DNA from: Canna indica
Taxonomy: Eukaryota > Streptophyta > Magnoliopsida > Zingiberales > Cannaceae
DNA: 64,000 nt
Assembly (NCBI GenBank): GCA_034359265.1
Contig: CP136890.1
Span: forward strand, 82,113,501-82,177,500
Reading direction: 5' to 3'
Shown: piece by piece, positions 1 through 12,045 of the stretch
Numbering within the stretch: position 1 is the stretch's first letter
Layout: each line of letters opens with the position of its first letter
The notes under the pieces: model-generated
The model's input: the letters and a program-made list of their open reading frames with translations, nothing else
Database searches by the model: none
Told to the model about the DNA's origin: nothing
Program-made: the position numbers and the translations under genes

Positions 1-294
1 AGGAAGAAGGGTCGGGCGCGATCTGCGACCTATATAAACTTATCAGCAACGGCTCACTCGCCCGTTAGAAAGCCGTTGCTAATAAGTTATCATCAGCAAC
101 GACTCACTTGTCCGTTAGAAAGCCGTTGCTGATAATTAAAATCATCAGTAACGGCTCGCGTGTCCGTTAGAAAGCCGTTGCAGATACAACATATCTGCAA
201 TGGCTTGAGCGGCCGTAAGAATGCCGTTGCAAATAGCAACGGCTTGAGCGACCGTTGCTGATAGCCGTTGCTGAAGACTCAATTTCTAGTAGTG
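1..294. mobile_element. CACTA (EnSpm/CMC) transposon, one terminus
   Basis: Read on the minus strand, the element ends in CACTACTAGAAATTGAGTC, a typical CACTA terminal inverted repeat. Inside lie at least four subterminal units built from AGCAACGGC and its complement GCCGTTGCT, separated by variable CCGTTAGAAA-like spacers, so each unit can fold into a hairpin. Dense short subterminal repeats are the usual transposase-binding region of this superfamily. The rest of the element lies left of the window, so the 3-bp target duplication cannot be checked. The adjoining DNA is LINE sequence, which suggests insertion into an older LINE. Confidence 0.8.
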
Positions 295-1328
295 TTGGTC
301 GCCAGTTTGTAGAGGGCTACTAGCGGTGAAGCAACCTTTCTCCATCAGGGTAGAGATTGAGATTGGAAATGGAGTATCAACGAGCTTCTGGAATGACAGA
401 TGGTCAGGCAACAGAAGATTGACATACTGCTTCCCTAATCTATTTCTTGCTAGCAGGCAGAGGAATATCTCGATTGCCGAGGTTGCTATCCAAGGAAGCA
501 GTTCTTGGAACCTCTTTGTGGCGAAGTGTCATACCCACCTCTAGGTTAAATGAGCTTTGGAATGTGATCCCGGCTTCAAATATTCTCATTTATGAGGATC
601 AAATTAGATGGAGATGGGAGAGGAGTGACTCGTTCTCCACGACCTCTTTATACAAAATCATCTTTGAGAGAGTAATTCGACCCCAAAACCTTATGGAGGG
701 GGAAACTCCCATTAAAAATGAAGATTTTTCTTTGGTTTGCAACACGAAGACATCTTCCAATAAAGGATCGACTCTCTAGACATGGGGTAAGCATGAAAAA
801 CGATAATTGTATTTTTTGGAGGGTGATCGAGATTGAATCTTGTGATCATCTTTTTATCAATTGCCCCATCACAAAGCATGGGTGGAGCCTCTTCCTAAGC
901 TGGGTGGGTCATGCCTTCTTCGAACCACTCCCTAGACTGACCCGAGTGCCGCACAATTTGAACAGAGTGGAGATTGGACTATCAATGGTCTAGTGTTGGG
1001 AATATTTGAAATTTTAGGAACAACTTTATCTTACGAGGGATAAAAACGGAACCACGTAATATTGGGAAGCTTGCAAAATACATTAGACACGACTTAAAAG
1101 GCTTATCTGAAAATTGTTAGTGGATCATGTCGGAGTGCTTTTTGGTATCTTGCTTAGGCCAGCCAACCTACCAGACGATTTCTTATTCTGATTTTTAATT
1201 TTAGCTTCAATCTCCCATCGGTGTAGCTTTTTGCTACAGAAATTATGTACTTCTGCGCTTTGTAACATTTCAGCACTTTTCAAATGAATTTATGTGTGCC
1301 TTCTTGCCTCACTTTCCCTAAAAAAAAA
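295..1328 (+). pseudogene. LINE 3' fragment (L1-like ORF2 C-terminus)
   Basis: Broken reading frames encode the C-terminal part of a plant L1-type ORF2. A segment near 326-544 contains the FWNDRW motif that precedes the zf-RVT region. Another near 718-993 contains KIFLWFATRRHLPIKDRL followed by CIFW and CDHLFINCP, the zinc-binding zf-RVT motif. Stops and frameshifts separate the pieces. The coding part is followed by a 3' untranslated stretch and a short A-run (1320-1328) typical of a LINE tail. Endonuclease and reverse transcriptase are absent. The left edge coincides with the CACTA terminus, so the 5' part was probably displaced by that insertion. It resembles LINE-A more than LINE-B because no RNase H domain follows. 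Confidence 0.75.
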
Positions 1329-1350
1329 TCATTTGCATTGCATTGCTATC

Positions 1351-1381
1351 CTTGCATATACTGACTGAGGGTATATGCAAG
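1351..1381. repeat. Perfect 11-bp inverted repeat (hairpin)
   Basis: CTTGCATATAC is followed after a 9-nt loop by its exact complement GTATATGCAAG, just downstream of the LINE A-tail. A related string (CATATACTAACTGAG) recurs near 1520, so this may be a relic of a small foldback element. No function is assigned. Confidence 0.5.
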
Positions 1382-2214
1382 TCATTTTTGGAGATTGTTT
1401 TCTGTCAGAGCAAATATTGTAATAGGAGGGGGACTGGCTACCTGCTATTAATTACTAAGGGTATGTATATATATTCACAAGTTGATATATGTTTTTGGGA
1501 CTATTTGAGAAGGTTAACATATACTAACTGAGTGGGTACTTTGGGCATTCATCGGTGGAGTAGGGGCTCCGCCGACATGTTATTAATTGTCTTGCTTTAT
1601 GCAATGTTGGATATATTTTTTCCCTACCAAAACCACTCCATATATCTTACAATTAATTCATCATATCTATAACATAATTACGGGGAAGCATTCTAAATAT
1701 AATATCCTCGTTTCAAGGAAAATATATTTGGATGTAGCGCTGGCTAAACCATGAGCTAATTAATTAATTAATCTTGTATCTTAACCAATGTTATTAAATT
1801 TGGATGTAGCGCTAGTTTGGTTGCTCATCTCTTTTCGATTTGATTAATCCAACCAATTCAATCAATCTGGGATATAAAGTATATTAAAATTTGGATCAAT
1901 CCACTGGAATCTTAACTATTGCATCTATATCGTTCTTAACCAAATTAATTTTGAGATACAAACATTATTATCCAAGAATGTGATGTGCCAACTGCCACGG
2001 TACACCACCAATATGGATAATCTCTCACACACACTCACAAAGAGGCTATTTGCTTTCTCTTGCTGCAAGCCATCGTATTGAAAAGATGATGAGAAGAAGA
2101 AGAGGCGGAATGCCCTAAGAATCGGGTGTTCACCCACGAGGAGATATTCGATGACACCTCCGGCTTTGCACATATCCGCACTACTCGATTGCGGCAACCA
2201 CGACTCCGTCTTCC
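1382..2214. other. Intergenic, no gene seen
   Basis: AT-rich DNA without a supported gene. A 15-bp direct repeat (TTTGGATGTAGCGCT) occurs at 1727 and 1799. Short open frames on the minus strand around 1925-2250 show no recognisable domain. Confidence 0.5.
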
Positions 2215-3311
2215 TTGCATCCCTTGATGGCGAAGGCTTGTAAGCACATGTTAAGGTATCTTAAAAGCACTTTTGCGCATGGTCTCAAAATTGAACCAAA
2301 ACGTCCCCTAACACTTGAAATCTTCTCTAATTTTGACTGGAGAGGAAACACAGACGATCGTTGTTCCACCAGAGCTTACATGTCATTTCTTGAAAATACT
2401 CCAATAAGTTTGTCTTCTAAAAAGCAAAGAACAGTCGCCAAGTCGTCAACTGAAGCAGAATACAGAGCGTTAGAATTGAAAATGTCGTGGCAAAAGCAAA
2501 TTGGATAAAAAATCTACTTCAAGAAATCAGCATCAAACTCAACGAGCATCGACAATCTCGGAGCAACGTTTCCGCCCAACAACTCGGCCTTTCAAAGCCG
2601 GATGAAACATTTGGAAATTGACTACCATTTTGCGTGTGAACAAATATGAGATAAAATGCTTTTTGTGAAATATATACCTTGTCGGTAGGGGTGGAAATAG
2701 GCCAGACGGCCTATCAGGGGCCTATGGCCTAGCCTGTATTCGGCCCGGCCTCTTTTTTAAAAAAACTAGGCCTAGGTTTATTTCTAGGCATGTTTTCCTT
2801 ATCAGGCCAGGTCCGGGCTCACTATAAGACCTATTGAGCCTAATAGGCCGGCCTGGGCCTGTTAAGGTAGTATATATAATATATAATAAATATATTATAT
2901 TATTAGTTTATTATATATTTACATTATATATAATAAAATATATATTTTAATTTAATAAAATAATAACTATTATTGTTATGTTTAAATTTATTGTTATTAT
3001 TTTTATATTGGAATTTAGAAGTAGGTTTTATAAATATGTTTCAGGTTTTAGTAGGTTTTATAAACAAACCACAAGTAAGACCAGTCTCAGGCCGAAAAAT
3101 AGCCTATAACAGGCCACAGGCCAGGCTCAGACCTATTTTTTACCATACAGGCCTGGCTTGTTAAGGTGAAGGCTTGGCCTGGCTTGGCCTATTTCCACCC
3201 CTACTTGTCGGGAACAATTAGCAGATTCTTTGATGAAGGTCGTGTCTTCAACCTTGTTTCTAACTCACAGACCCAAGATAGGAGTTGAAGCAACGCCTAT
3301 CTTGCGGGGGG
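2215..3311 (+). pseudogene. Copia retrotransposon pol, RNase H end (interrupted)
   Basis: The segment at 2215-2508 encodes a typical Copia RNase H: KHMLRYLKST, then an SNFDWRGNTDDR block, then SLSSKKQRTVAKSSTEAEYR. Farther on, KHLEIDYHF is readable in another frame. The reading is broken by the hAT element at 2686-3203. If that element is skipped, it resumes as KYIPCREQLADS, the usual end of Copia pol, and then meets a purine-rich tract ending in six Gs at 3306-3311. Everything upstream of RNase H (gag, protease, integrase, most of RT) is missing, so this is a 5'-truncated, frameshifted relic. Confidence 0.85.
2686..3203. mobile_element. hAT-type MITE, 518 bp
   Basis: The ends are perfect inverted repeats beginning TAGGGGTGGAAATAGGCC, and the element is flanked by an exact 8-bp target duplication CTTGTCGG (2678-2685 and 3204-3211). 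An 8-bp duplication with TAGGGGTGG-like termini is characteristic of hAT elements. It carries no transposase. The inner sequence is rich in AGGCC/GGCCT motifs near both ends, with an AT-rich core. It sits inside the Copia RNase H relic, so it is younger than that element. Confidence 0.9.
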
Positions 3312-3486
3312 TGTATAGAAGCAACAATATAAAACCACTACCTCAAACACTCACTTACATGAACAGTGTCATGCACGCTTCAACATCAGTACCAGTGTAG
3401 CCACTCTCTCCTTCTACCTCTCCACATTCTCATTGATTTTATCCTCTGTAATAAAATCATTTTTGTTTTGATTATATTCCAGAACA
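3312..3486 (+). repeat. Probable Copia 3' LTR (right end uncertain)
   Basis: Immediately after the polypurine tract the sequence starts TGTATAGAAGCAAC, as expected for an LTR start. A plausible polyadenylation region (TGTAATAAAATC) follows. A CA-terminated end near 3486 is only a guess, because the 5' LTR is absent and no second copy is available for comparison. Confidence 0.45.
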
Positions 3487-3639
3487 TTCTCAAGATAGAA
3501 CAAATTGTTCTCAAGGTGTATTATAAACCACTGTACTCATAGCCAGAAAACAACACAAATCGTTACATTGTTTCATTCCATCATTTATTGCCTTTGTCCT
3601 TATTCCAATACTAACAAATATGCATCTAAATTGAAGTTG

Positions 3640-5100
3640 CAAATAAAAAATTATAGAAGATGAACAGACAACACACATGCTGCTAGAGGGTCGGAGGGAG
3701 TCTGGTTGTTAGGGAGAACCCGAGATTGAGAGGACTCAGAGGAGAAACTTGCCGCTGTTAGGTTGCAGCACCGAGAGGCGATGAGGTAGAGACCGAAGAG
3801 GGTGAGAGGCGGGGATTTGGGACTACTCAAAAGACCCGGGGCGAAAGGCGGAGAGGGAGTAGGGAGAAGACAAGTGATTGAGGCTGGACATTTTTCTTAA
3901 AAATCTAGACTTGTGGATGGCATCCTGTTGGAGGTTGGAGCCGACGGAAATGGAGAAGACGAAGAGTCGGAGATGGGGCACAAAGTTATGGATGATCGAC
4001 CGTTGGAGGTTGAGACCAAGCATCCAAGGCTTGAAGTTGGCGGAGATGGAGAAGACGAAGAGTGGGGACTTCGATAATCCCATATCTGAATCATCCAATG
4101 CCCCCACGAATCATTTGATGGCCCCACAGGTTGAGTATAATTGATTTAGTTTGTCCATCAAATTGGAGAGTTGTGGGCGTTAGGCAATAGCCTTATGGGC
4201 CTAATGGACGGGTCGACCCCTGCTGGTACGTGATGTTGAAGCTTTAAGAAATCCAAATTAGAAGATCAAATTTGCAATGATACAATCTTTTTATACCAAA
4301 ATTAAACTATACAAAACTAGTATATATACATGCATAAAATCATGTCCACATGCAATATATTTATACAATAGTGGCTTCTTGATCGTGTCTACTAGATTTA
4401 TACAACTTCTATGTGTAAAACAAATCAACGTCAGTGCACTCAAATTGATTTGTGATGCCCTCTCGAATATCATGCATGACATTATAACTTGAAGAAGGTT
4501 CTCCTATTGATGGTTTAGTAGTAGTAGATGAAGTATCGTACTGTTCTATGATGAATATTGGATTAGAACTCAGTCATTATAATAACAATGATATTATAAA
4601 AATAAATGTAAAAATCTAACTTATCAATTGTACTTACTTGGTGTTGAATGGTTACATTTGCTATCTTTGTGTTTTTTCCTTTTCCTTTCAAACATACTCT
4701 TAATTCCCTTGATTTTTGGACCTTTTTTTTAATAATGAATGCTTAATTATTGCATTATCAATGTGATAAAGTATATTATGTCATTCATTGTTGATATTTG
4801 GGAATCCTCAACTAATTCTTTTTCAAAATCTTCAATCACAACATTTCATAACAATTGTTCTACTTTTACCATTAATTTATCAAAATATTTTTCCAAAAGT
4901 TGGTGTGCATCCTTAGAAGTTGTACTTTTGATAGGAAGTGAAAAAGTTTTTTGATTTACATGAGCGCACATGAAACTTCATTTCTTTTTTCTATTATTAC
5001 TAACTACTTAACATTGCACATTTAAACTAATCCTTTCTTCGATATAATTTGTCCATGTTTTCAAATATAAACATAGGGCTAATGTAACACATTGTTAATT
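3640..5100. other. Intergenic, no gene supported
   Basis: From 3640 to 4210 the DNA is GA-rich on the plus strand and has overlapping open frames on both strands. None shows a domain and the composition is repetitive (GGAGATGGAGAAGACGAAGA recurs). Beyond 4210 it is AT-rich. The stretch 4700-4960 could hold more of the minus-strand FAR1-like relic, since a DFEKELVED-like reading is visible there, but this is weak. Confidence 0.4.
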
Positions 5101-5499
5101 ATTACAACTTTGATACGATTCCTTATGCTTCAACATTTTGGCACTAACACTTAATCATTGTATTTTGTGAATTGAATGTGATAATAAATGCAAGATCTTT
5201 ATCTTTATATTTGAGTTTATTAATTAACAAATTAAGACAACATAATGACATGTTGAATTTTGCTTTAAATTCAATATAGCTCTAGAATATGCATTATCAT
5301 CATTAGTGATAGTACGATAAACTTCGATTAAAATCTTCACATATTTCCTTCACATTAAAAGATCAAAACTTGGTGATGTTACTTTATGGACTCTAAAAGG
5401 GAGAGTTTTCTTTTAAGAATATTATAAACTATATATTCATACTCTCTCATCTTTGAGTGGTCATCGTATCAATAAATATTAACATAATTATAAGTGTAC

Positions 5500-6140
5500 A
5501 TCATTTGACCTTGTTTCTCATCAAATATTTGTAAAATTTAAAGATGAATCATATATGCAACTTATAAAGTCTTGTAAAAATTTAAGCGGGTCAAAAATTA
5601 CTTGAGGCAAATCAGTAGCAATACTCTAAAATATATATCATAGACACAATCAGTCACAAATATTTGGCAAGACAAACTCCATGATTTTAGATTGTGCATG
5701 GTTGTTTGTAGCCATTACAATCATGTATGTTTCAAATAATCAAACAAATGAACCTACTATCCATCAAATAAGACCATTTGCTTAGGATGATTTATTCCAA
5801 AAATAAAAGCAAATGATATTTAATATTTTTTTATGAAAAGTAGTACTAAAGAATATGACATCATCAAAAGAAGTATAATTAATAATTGCTCTTCCATCGG
5901 CCCAAAAGAAATTGAACATTTCTCCCGTCTCATGGACTCACAAGATAAAAAATGATAGATCATCTACTTGTTTACTCTTTATATAATGCAAAAAAGATTG
6001 GATGTCATCCAATTTATCATTCTTTGTTGACTTATGTAATTATTGATGTTCTTAGGAATGAATTCAATGAGTTCAGCTTGCATAGTGAAGCTTCAAAGAA
6101 ATTGAAAGAGAATGCACCTAATTATATCTTGAACTTTTAA
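5500..6140 (-). pseudogene. FAR1/FHY3-like (MULE) transposase relic
   Basis: Translating the minus strand gives pieces in the order expected for a FAR1-type transposase. First comes KNINNYISQQR, resembling the start of the FAR1 middle region. Then comes HETGEMFNFFWADGRAI followed by NYTSFDDVIFFSTTF, which matches the family signature of a WADG.. block followed by FGDVVxFDTTY. Further along, GSFV*LFETYMIVMA followed by NNHAQ matches the segment where the family has F.WLFETFLxAM. Several stops and frame changes interrupt it, so it is dead. FAR1 proteins are domesticated MULE transposases. Whether this relic came from a MULE or a host FAR1 paralogue cannot be decided here. Confidence 0.7.
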
Positions 6141-6286
6141 ATTTTTTCATCTCAATTCAATTTTTTTATTTGTTACAATTGTATCATATACTAACACATT
6201 TATGTCAATTACATCCAACCGTCTCTTGTTCATCATAAGCCCTGTAAACTCTAAATAGGATATGACATGATGTTTGTTACGAGCCC

Positions 6287-6312
6287 ATATATATATATAT
6301 ATATATATATAT
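6287..6312. repeat. (AT)13 microsatellite
   Basis: Uninterrupted AT dinucleotide run in otherwise AT-rich intergenic DNA. Confidence 0.95.
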
Positions 6313-6876
6313 TGTTAGTGTGGGTTTAAAGTTCAAAGAACAAATGCCACTATCCCCTATCTGAAATCGAAATCTATTAAATGTTAAATATTCTACAATT
6401 AACCAAGCTAAATTGATCGAATGTGGTTATCATTTAATAACTAATAACTAGTTACTATATTTATAAAAGTTAAAACTATTGAGAACCTCTTGTGCAAGTA
6501 GATGAGTGATCATTAAATTAAATGAAAATATTTTAACCAAGTCCAATGCACAAAGATCATTAAGGCATCATTTATTTTATCTATCAAATAGTTTATAAAA
6601 TTGAATGAAAAAGATTTGTTGTGTTTCAATGAATTAGAATAATTACATGAATAATTAGGAAGTACATTTTGATGAAAATCAAATGCATAGGAACAATAAC
6701 ATGAATAATGAAGTGAAGCAAATAAAAACTATATTTTTTAGTTTTTTAGTTCAATTATATATTAATAATATATAAATAAAATTGATTTTGGTTATCGATT
6801 ATCCATGAAGTAGTAATCAAAATCAAACTGATTTAAGCAGTTATTTAAATCTACTGAAATCGAACTGCAAAAATTA
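6313..6876. other. Intergenic, no gene seen
   Basis: AT-rich DNA with no supported reading frame. It ends at the target duplication of LINE-A. Confidence 0.5.
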
Positions 6877-7084
6877 TTGTCCATAAATGACTTTTTTTGA
6901 AGAGATGTGAGGCCGAAGCCACACGGATAAAATTCATTTCATTAGATGGAAAATGATATAATACACATAAGAGATATAGCTGATGACATAGGTTTCAACA
7001 AGAAAGCCAAGCCATCCCCAAAAATAGAGCAACCCCGAACATTAGCGGGGGAGAAAGAACAGGGCAAAGAAAAACAAAAAGAGC

Positions 7085-10000
7085 TCATCTTGAAACCAAA
7101 CGGGTCCAAAAACACTCACACGCCTTCGTAATTTGATCCAGATGAGCAGGTTTTTGATTGAATATATAATTGTTTCTAGCTTGCCATAATACCCAACACC
7201 AAATAACCATGGCCAACCGAGAAGGCATGTTTACCCTAACGAAGTCCTCCTCGTTGCAAGCAGGAATCACCATGCGCGGCAGCCCGCAAAAAGTAGCAAA
7301 GGGCTGCCACCCCTGTAGCGTGATATCACAACCCCTGAAAATGTGAGACATCGACTCTAATTCGTTCATACAAAAAATACATAGAGGATCGTCAATCTGA
7401 ACTCCAAATTTTAAGAGCCTATCCTTCGTCTGCAGCTGACCCTTCAACTTGATCCATATGTGTATTCGCATTTTGAGCTGACACTTTAGCCTCCAAAGTA
7501 GCCTTCCGGCCACGATCTTGACGCCACTATCTTTCAACCTCACGTAGAGTGACATGGTCGAAAAAATACCTAAAGCAATCCATCTCCATCTGGCTTGGTC
7601 GTCCGCGTCAGAAAGGCTCGGGTGGCCAATGCAACACAAAAAATCAAGAACTTGCTGCAGCTCAATCGGAGTGGACCAAACTGCCTGACCGGGGGTAGTG
7701 AGAGCATCCACAAAATCCTTAACCGAAATATTTTTGTTTGAGTGGGCCACGAATAGGTCCGAGAATAAGAAGGAGAGCTTTCCGTTGAGCAACCAACGTT
7801 CATTCTAAAAACTTGTTGAGGGACCATTCCCCAAATTGGTTTCCATCCCAAGAGAAAAGTGATGATTAACTTTCACAAGCCCTTTCCAAATACTCTACCA
7901 ACTAGAGGTGTACAACAGATCAAACCATTTCTTCCGGCCAAAATATTTGAATTTAACAATGTCCACCCAAAGAAGGTCCTCGTTATTTGCAAGCTTCCAC
8001 CACCATTGGCAGAGCCTCGCAATGTTATGGAGCTCAATGTCAAGAATGCCCAACTCTCCATTTTCTCGAAGGTTTCTAACATCGTTTCAATTAACCAACG
8101 CCCCCGAGCTTCTCGATGCAGAATCCCTATTCCAAAGAAACTTTCGCCGTCTTTCATCAATTTTCCTCCGAACCCAACAAGGAAGATTGAAAATAGACAA
8201 GTAATATCCCAGGATGCTGGTGATGATGCTATTGATCAAGGTAAGCCTACCGCCCCTCGATAACAGTCTATCCTTCCACCCATAAAGCCTTTTATCGATA
8301 TTGTTGAGGACCACCATCCAGTTAGACTGGCTCAAGCTAGATTGATTTAGGGGCAACCCAAGATATGTAATAGGGAGGTAGCTCTCGTTGTAGCCCAGCG
8401 TTAGAGCTGCGGACTGGGAACAAGATTTGTTCCCAAGAATGTGAGTAATGTCCGATTTGTCGTAGTTCACCTTGAGACTTGAAGCCAGTTCGAAAGCATA
8501 TAGAAGGAGCTTGATATTGATTAGATCTGATTCATCACCTCTTGTAAAAATCATAAAGTCGTCGGCAAACTCAAGATTGACCACATCCCTATCCCTCCCA
8601 ACGTTCACACCCTTGATAAGCCCGCTAGAGTTGGCTTTGTGCAAGAGACGCGAGAAGACGTCAACCACCAATAGGAAGAGGTACAACGAAAGAGGATCAC
8701 CTTCCCTTAGCCCCTTTTTATGACGGAATCATTTCCCTTCTTCACCATTGATCAAAGTAGCAGATTCACTAGAGCACAACATCGAAAGAATCCAGTGGAC
8801 CCACACAGAAGGGAAACCCTGAAAAAGGAGTAACCTTTCAAGAAACACCCAGTTGACACCGTCGAAAGCTTTCGCCATATTGTGCTTGATAAGGTAAGTG
8901 TTTTCCCGCATTCTCTTGCAAAGATGGATAACCTCGTGGGCCGCCATGAAGCTATCAAGAGTGCCTTTTCCTTTCATAAAAGTGCATTGCGTGTTGTCAT
9001 TTAATCACTCAATAAAGCCTTTCAGCCTAGAAGCCATAATTTTTGAGAAAATTTTAACCAAGCTCGAAGTAAGGCTGATAGGGCGGAAAGACGAGACCTC
9101 ATTTGCACCCTCCAACTTTGGGATCAAGGCCACGAAGGAACAATTTATTCTAGCCCAGTCTACATGGCCGAACATGAGGTCATCGAGAGCACCTTTCAAA
9201 TCCGTCTTAATTACATCCCAGTTCGATAAAAAGAATTCCACTGTTAGTCCGTCGGGCCCAGGAGACTTATCTTTTCCAAGCAATTTAATGTTATCGAGAA
9301 TTTCCTGCAGACTACAGTTTGCCGCCAATGTGTTCAGGTCAAGGTCGTGTGGGGGGTAGATAGCATTCCAATCCAACCCCAGTCTATGCACTGCTTCGAA
9401 CCAAATCGTGCTTTTAAAGTAGTTCAGAAAACAGGAAGAAATGACATCTTGGGATTCGTACCTCACCCCCTCCATATTGAGCGAGCTAATCCAATTCTTT
9501 TACCTTCTTGAGGATACCACTCTGTGAAAGAACTTTGTGTTCCTATCGCCGTCCTCGAGCCACCGTGCCTTGGCGCATTGTTTTCAATAAAGATTCTCAA
9601 CTTCGTAGCAACTGTCAAGTCTTGCTCTGGCCTCTCTCAAAACCTAACCCACCGGGGCCGAAGGGGAAGCAGAATCAATATCTCTTTGTTGCCGCTCAAG
9701 GAGATCTTCCATGTGAGAGATGTGCTCCCTCTTAGCATTGAAAGTATCCTTTTACAATCCATAATGCAGTGCCAAATAAATCATTTGAAGTAGGTTCGTT
9801 CCAGCATGTCTCACAGACCGATTTCAATGAGGGATCCCGGAGCCATAAATTTTTGAAGCGAAAGATATTTTTTCTGTTTGCACGAGGAGAAGACAGAATA
9901 AGAGGCGCATGATCCGATAATCAAGCTTTCCCTACCCTCACAGTCCACGATGAACACCAACCGAATGCAAGATCGTTGATAAGAACACGATCAAGACGAG

Positions 10001-10570
10001 CACAAGCTGGTATAGAGTGGGAGTTGCACCACGTATAACTCCTACCCAACAGCGGTAGGTCCATAAAAATAGAGTCTGCAATCAAACCGGAGAATCTCGC
10101 CGAGTCCCTTGGATTTCCCACAAAATTTAAACGTTCGGCGTCCCAACACGTAAGGTTAAAATCTCCCCCGATGACGCAGGCCACATCGCTAATCGAGGTC
10201 AAAATGTCGAGTTCAAGACAGAAATCATTTCTACCCTCTCTACGGGGTGGGCCATAAACGTTATAGATTGAAATAGAAAAATTACTCAGATGATGTAATA
10301 AACGACACCCAATGAAGTAGCGGCCAGCCGAGGAAGAAATACCACACCACAAATCCCGATTCCAAGCAATAAACTGTCTGCCTGACAACCCATTTGAGTT
10401 TTTAAAGGAAAAGTCAAAATTTACAAATCCACAAATACGCTTCATCCATCAATCGTCAAAAGCTTCAATTTTTGTTTCTTGCAAGCAAAACATAGAGCAC
10501 TTGTTGAATGAAATAAAGTTCTTCAACATTGCATGCTTAATGGGCCTATTCATAGCCCTAACATTTCAGA
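7085..10570 (-). pseudogene. LINE-A ORF2: endonuclease, reverse transcriptase, zf-RVT
   Basis: From high to low coordinates: NVRAMNRPIKHAMLK and FCLQETKIEAF (start of the AP-like endonuclease, near 10570-10450); VIGGDFN, SYTWCNS and ARLDRVLI (endonuclease core, 10445-9921); KDKSPGPDGLTVEFF and SFRPISLTSSLVKIFSKI (RT entry, 9475-9005); NMAKAFDGVNW (8977-8729); the RT catalytic box FADD at 8558-8569; and finally zf-RVT with CIFCMNELESMSHIF (7792-7085). The protein nicks target DNA and primes reverse transcription there. The RT aspartates are intact, but frameshifts and stops (for example in place of the first Trp of WNVR, near 9000 and near 8725) split the frame into at least five pieces. It is therefore a pseudogene despite its complete layout. 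Confidence 0.85.
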
Positions 10571-11731
10571 AGACCACACATCAAAAGTAAGGATCTCCAC
10601 CCTCACAACAAAACCAGGCCAGTACCATGCACAAACAAAAACTAACAAAAACCTTCACCATCATGTAAGATCTGGTAGGCTCCTAGCTTCTTCAGCAATC
10701 TTGATCACTGAACAGTCCAAATTTGAGATGTCGGGGAAGCCCAATGCAGCCAATCGCAACTTAATTTCATCATTTTTTAGTCCAGTGAGAGTGAGCTTAA
10801 GAGACGGCGGCTTCGGCACAGATGAGGAAGACCCGAGGTCCTTAATCGGCAGAATAGAGAGGCAAGCTTCTTTGCGCCTCATTGCGCGCTCGAGAGATCC
10901 GATGGAGGAGCCATCGACCCTACATTGAAGCTGCCTGCTGGGGTGCACCTGCGGAAGCAAAAAAGAAGGACCGACAGGGGGTCCGTCAGTAATTTCTGGG
11001 ACCGAAGGAGCAGGAAGAAGATTGGAGTCGAGGCCCGAGTGGGAGTCGCTGAAGTCAATTTGCAATCCTGCTGTCTCGTCAAAGAAGGGTGGAAGAGGTA
11101 GCGGGCTCGGGTTCACGGGTACCGCGAACGTCGGATGAAGAAAAAGGTGTTGATGTGGGTCCACCAGGCTCGACAAAGTTAAGATGGACCCCAAAGATAT
11201 GCACGAGCCCATGATGCCAACAAGTTGACATGGCATCGGACCCACAGAATGCGCAAGCCCCATGATCCTGCCAAAGAGCGTCAGGGAAGGACGGACCATG
11301 GGCACCACCCATAGCGTGGAGGGACCAAATGACCACCCATGCAACGCAATATAGTCGTTTCCTAAAAAAACGAGCGTCGCCCGGGCGTCCGAAATAGGAC
11401 AGATGACCCTCTGTCAAACCACGTGGGAAAGGAAAGGGCGCCGACGGAGGAAAGGAGAAGATCCTCATGAATGAAGTTGAAGGCCCGATGGTTAATGACC
11501 GAGGGTATAGGATTTGAAGGTTAATCGATACGGATGTATGCTGACGAAGGAGGCTCCAGTATTCCAGGACACTGCGGTGCCGGGTTCAAGATGTTTACGC
11601 TAGAGGTAGAACCGAGTTTCGAACACGTCGGGGGGGTGCATTGGCGGCTACCCAGGGAGCCCGCAGAAGGAGAGGGGGAGAACAGATCATCTCCGGAGCC
11701 AGCCACCCCCTGGTTCGCCCAGGAGGAGAAG

Positions 11732-11969
11732 TGTTAACGTAAACAACTCCCTCTTATAAATGTGACGTGGCCACATCATGGCCACGTCACCCACTATTTC
11801 TTCCATCATCGTTTTTCAGCCCTTAGATGAATGATTCGTTGTTATCTCTGGAGATATGTTGTTATCTCCATTCGCCTTACCTTCTTATAAATACCTCTCT
11901 CTGTAACATGTGTGTAGTAATTGATTCTGAATAAATTTCTATTTCATTTCTTCTTCTTGTTTCTCATTA
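11732..11969 (+). repeat. Copia 5' LTR, 238 bp
   Basis: Begins TGTTAACGTAAAC and ends CTCATTA directly before the primer binding site. It contains an imperfect palindrome GTGACGTGGCCAC near 11762 and a TATAAATACC box near 11885. The distal ~157 bp are repeated at the 3' end of the element. Confidence 0.88.
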
Positions 11970-11982
11970 TGGTATCAGAGCC
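11970..11982 (+). other. Primer binding site (initiator Met tRNA)
   Basis: TGGTATCAGAGCC directly after the LTR matches the sequence complementary to the 3' end of plant initiator Met tRNA, the usual Copia primer. Confidence 0.9.
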
Positions 11983-12045
11983 ATAAGCTTCTCTAAAAAG
12001 ACTTTTGATTTTATTTTCGATCGCCTCTTCTTTGTTCCTGTCACC

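Noticed and set aside
3823..4144. Overlapping open frames on both strands (up to 94 codons)
   Set aside because: They mirror each other, arise from GA-rich low-complexity DNA, and show no domain or gene context.
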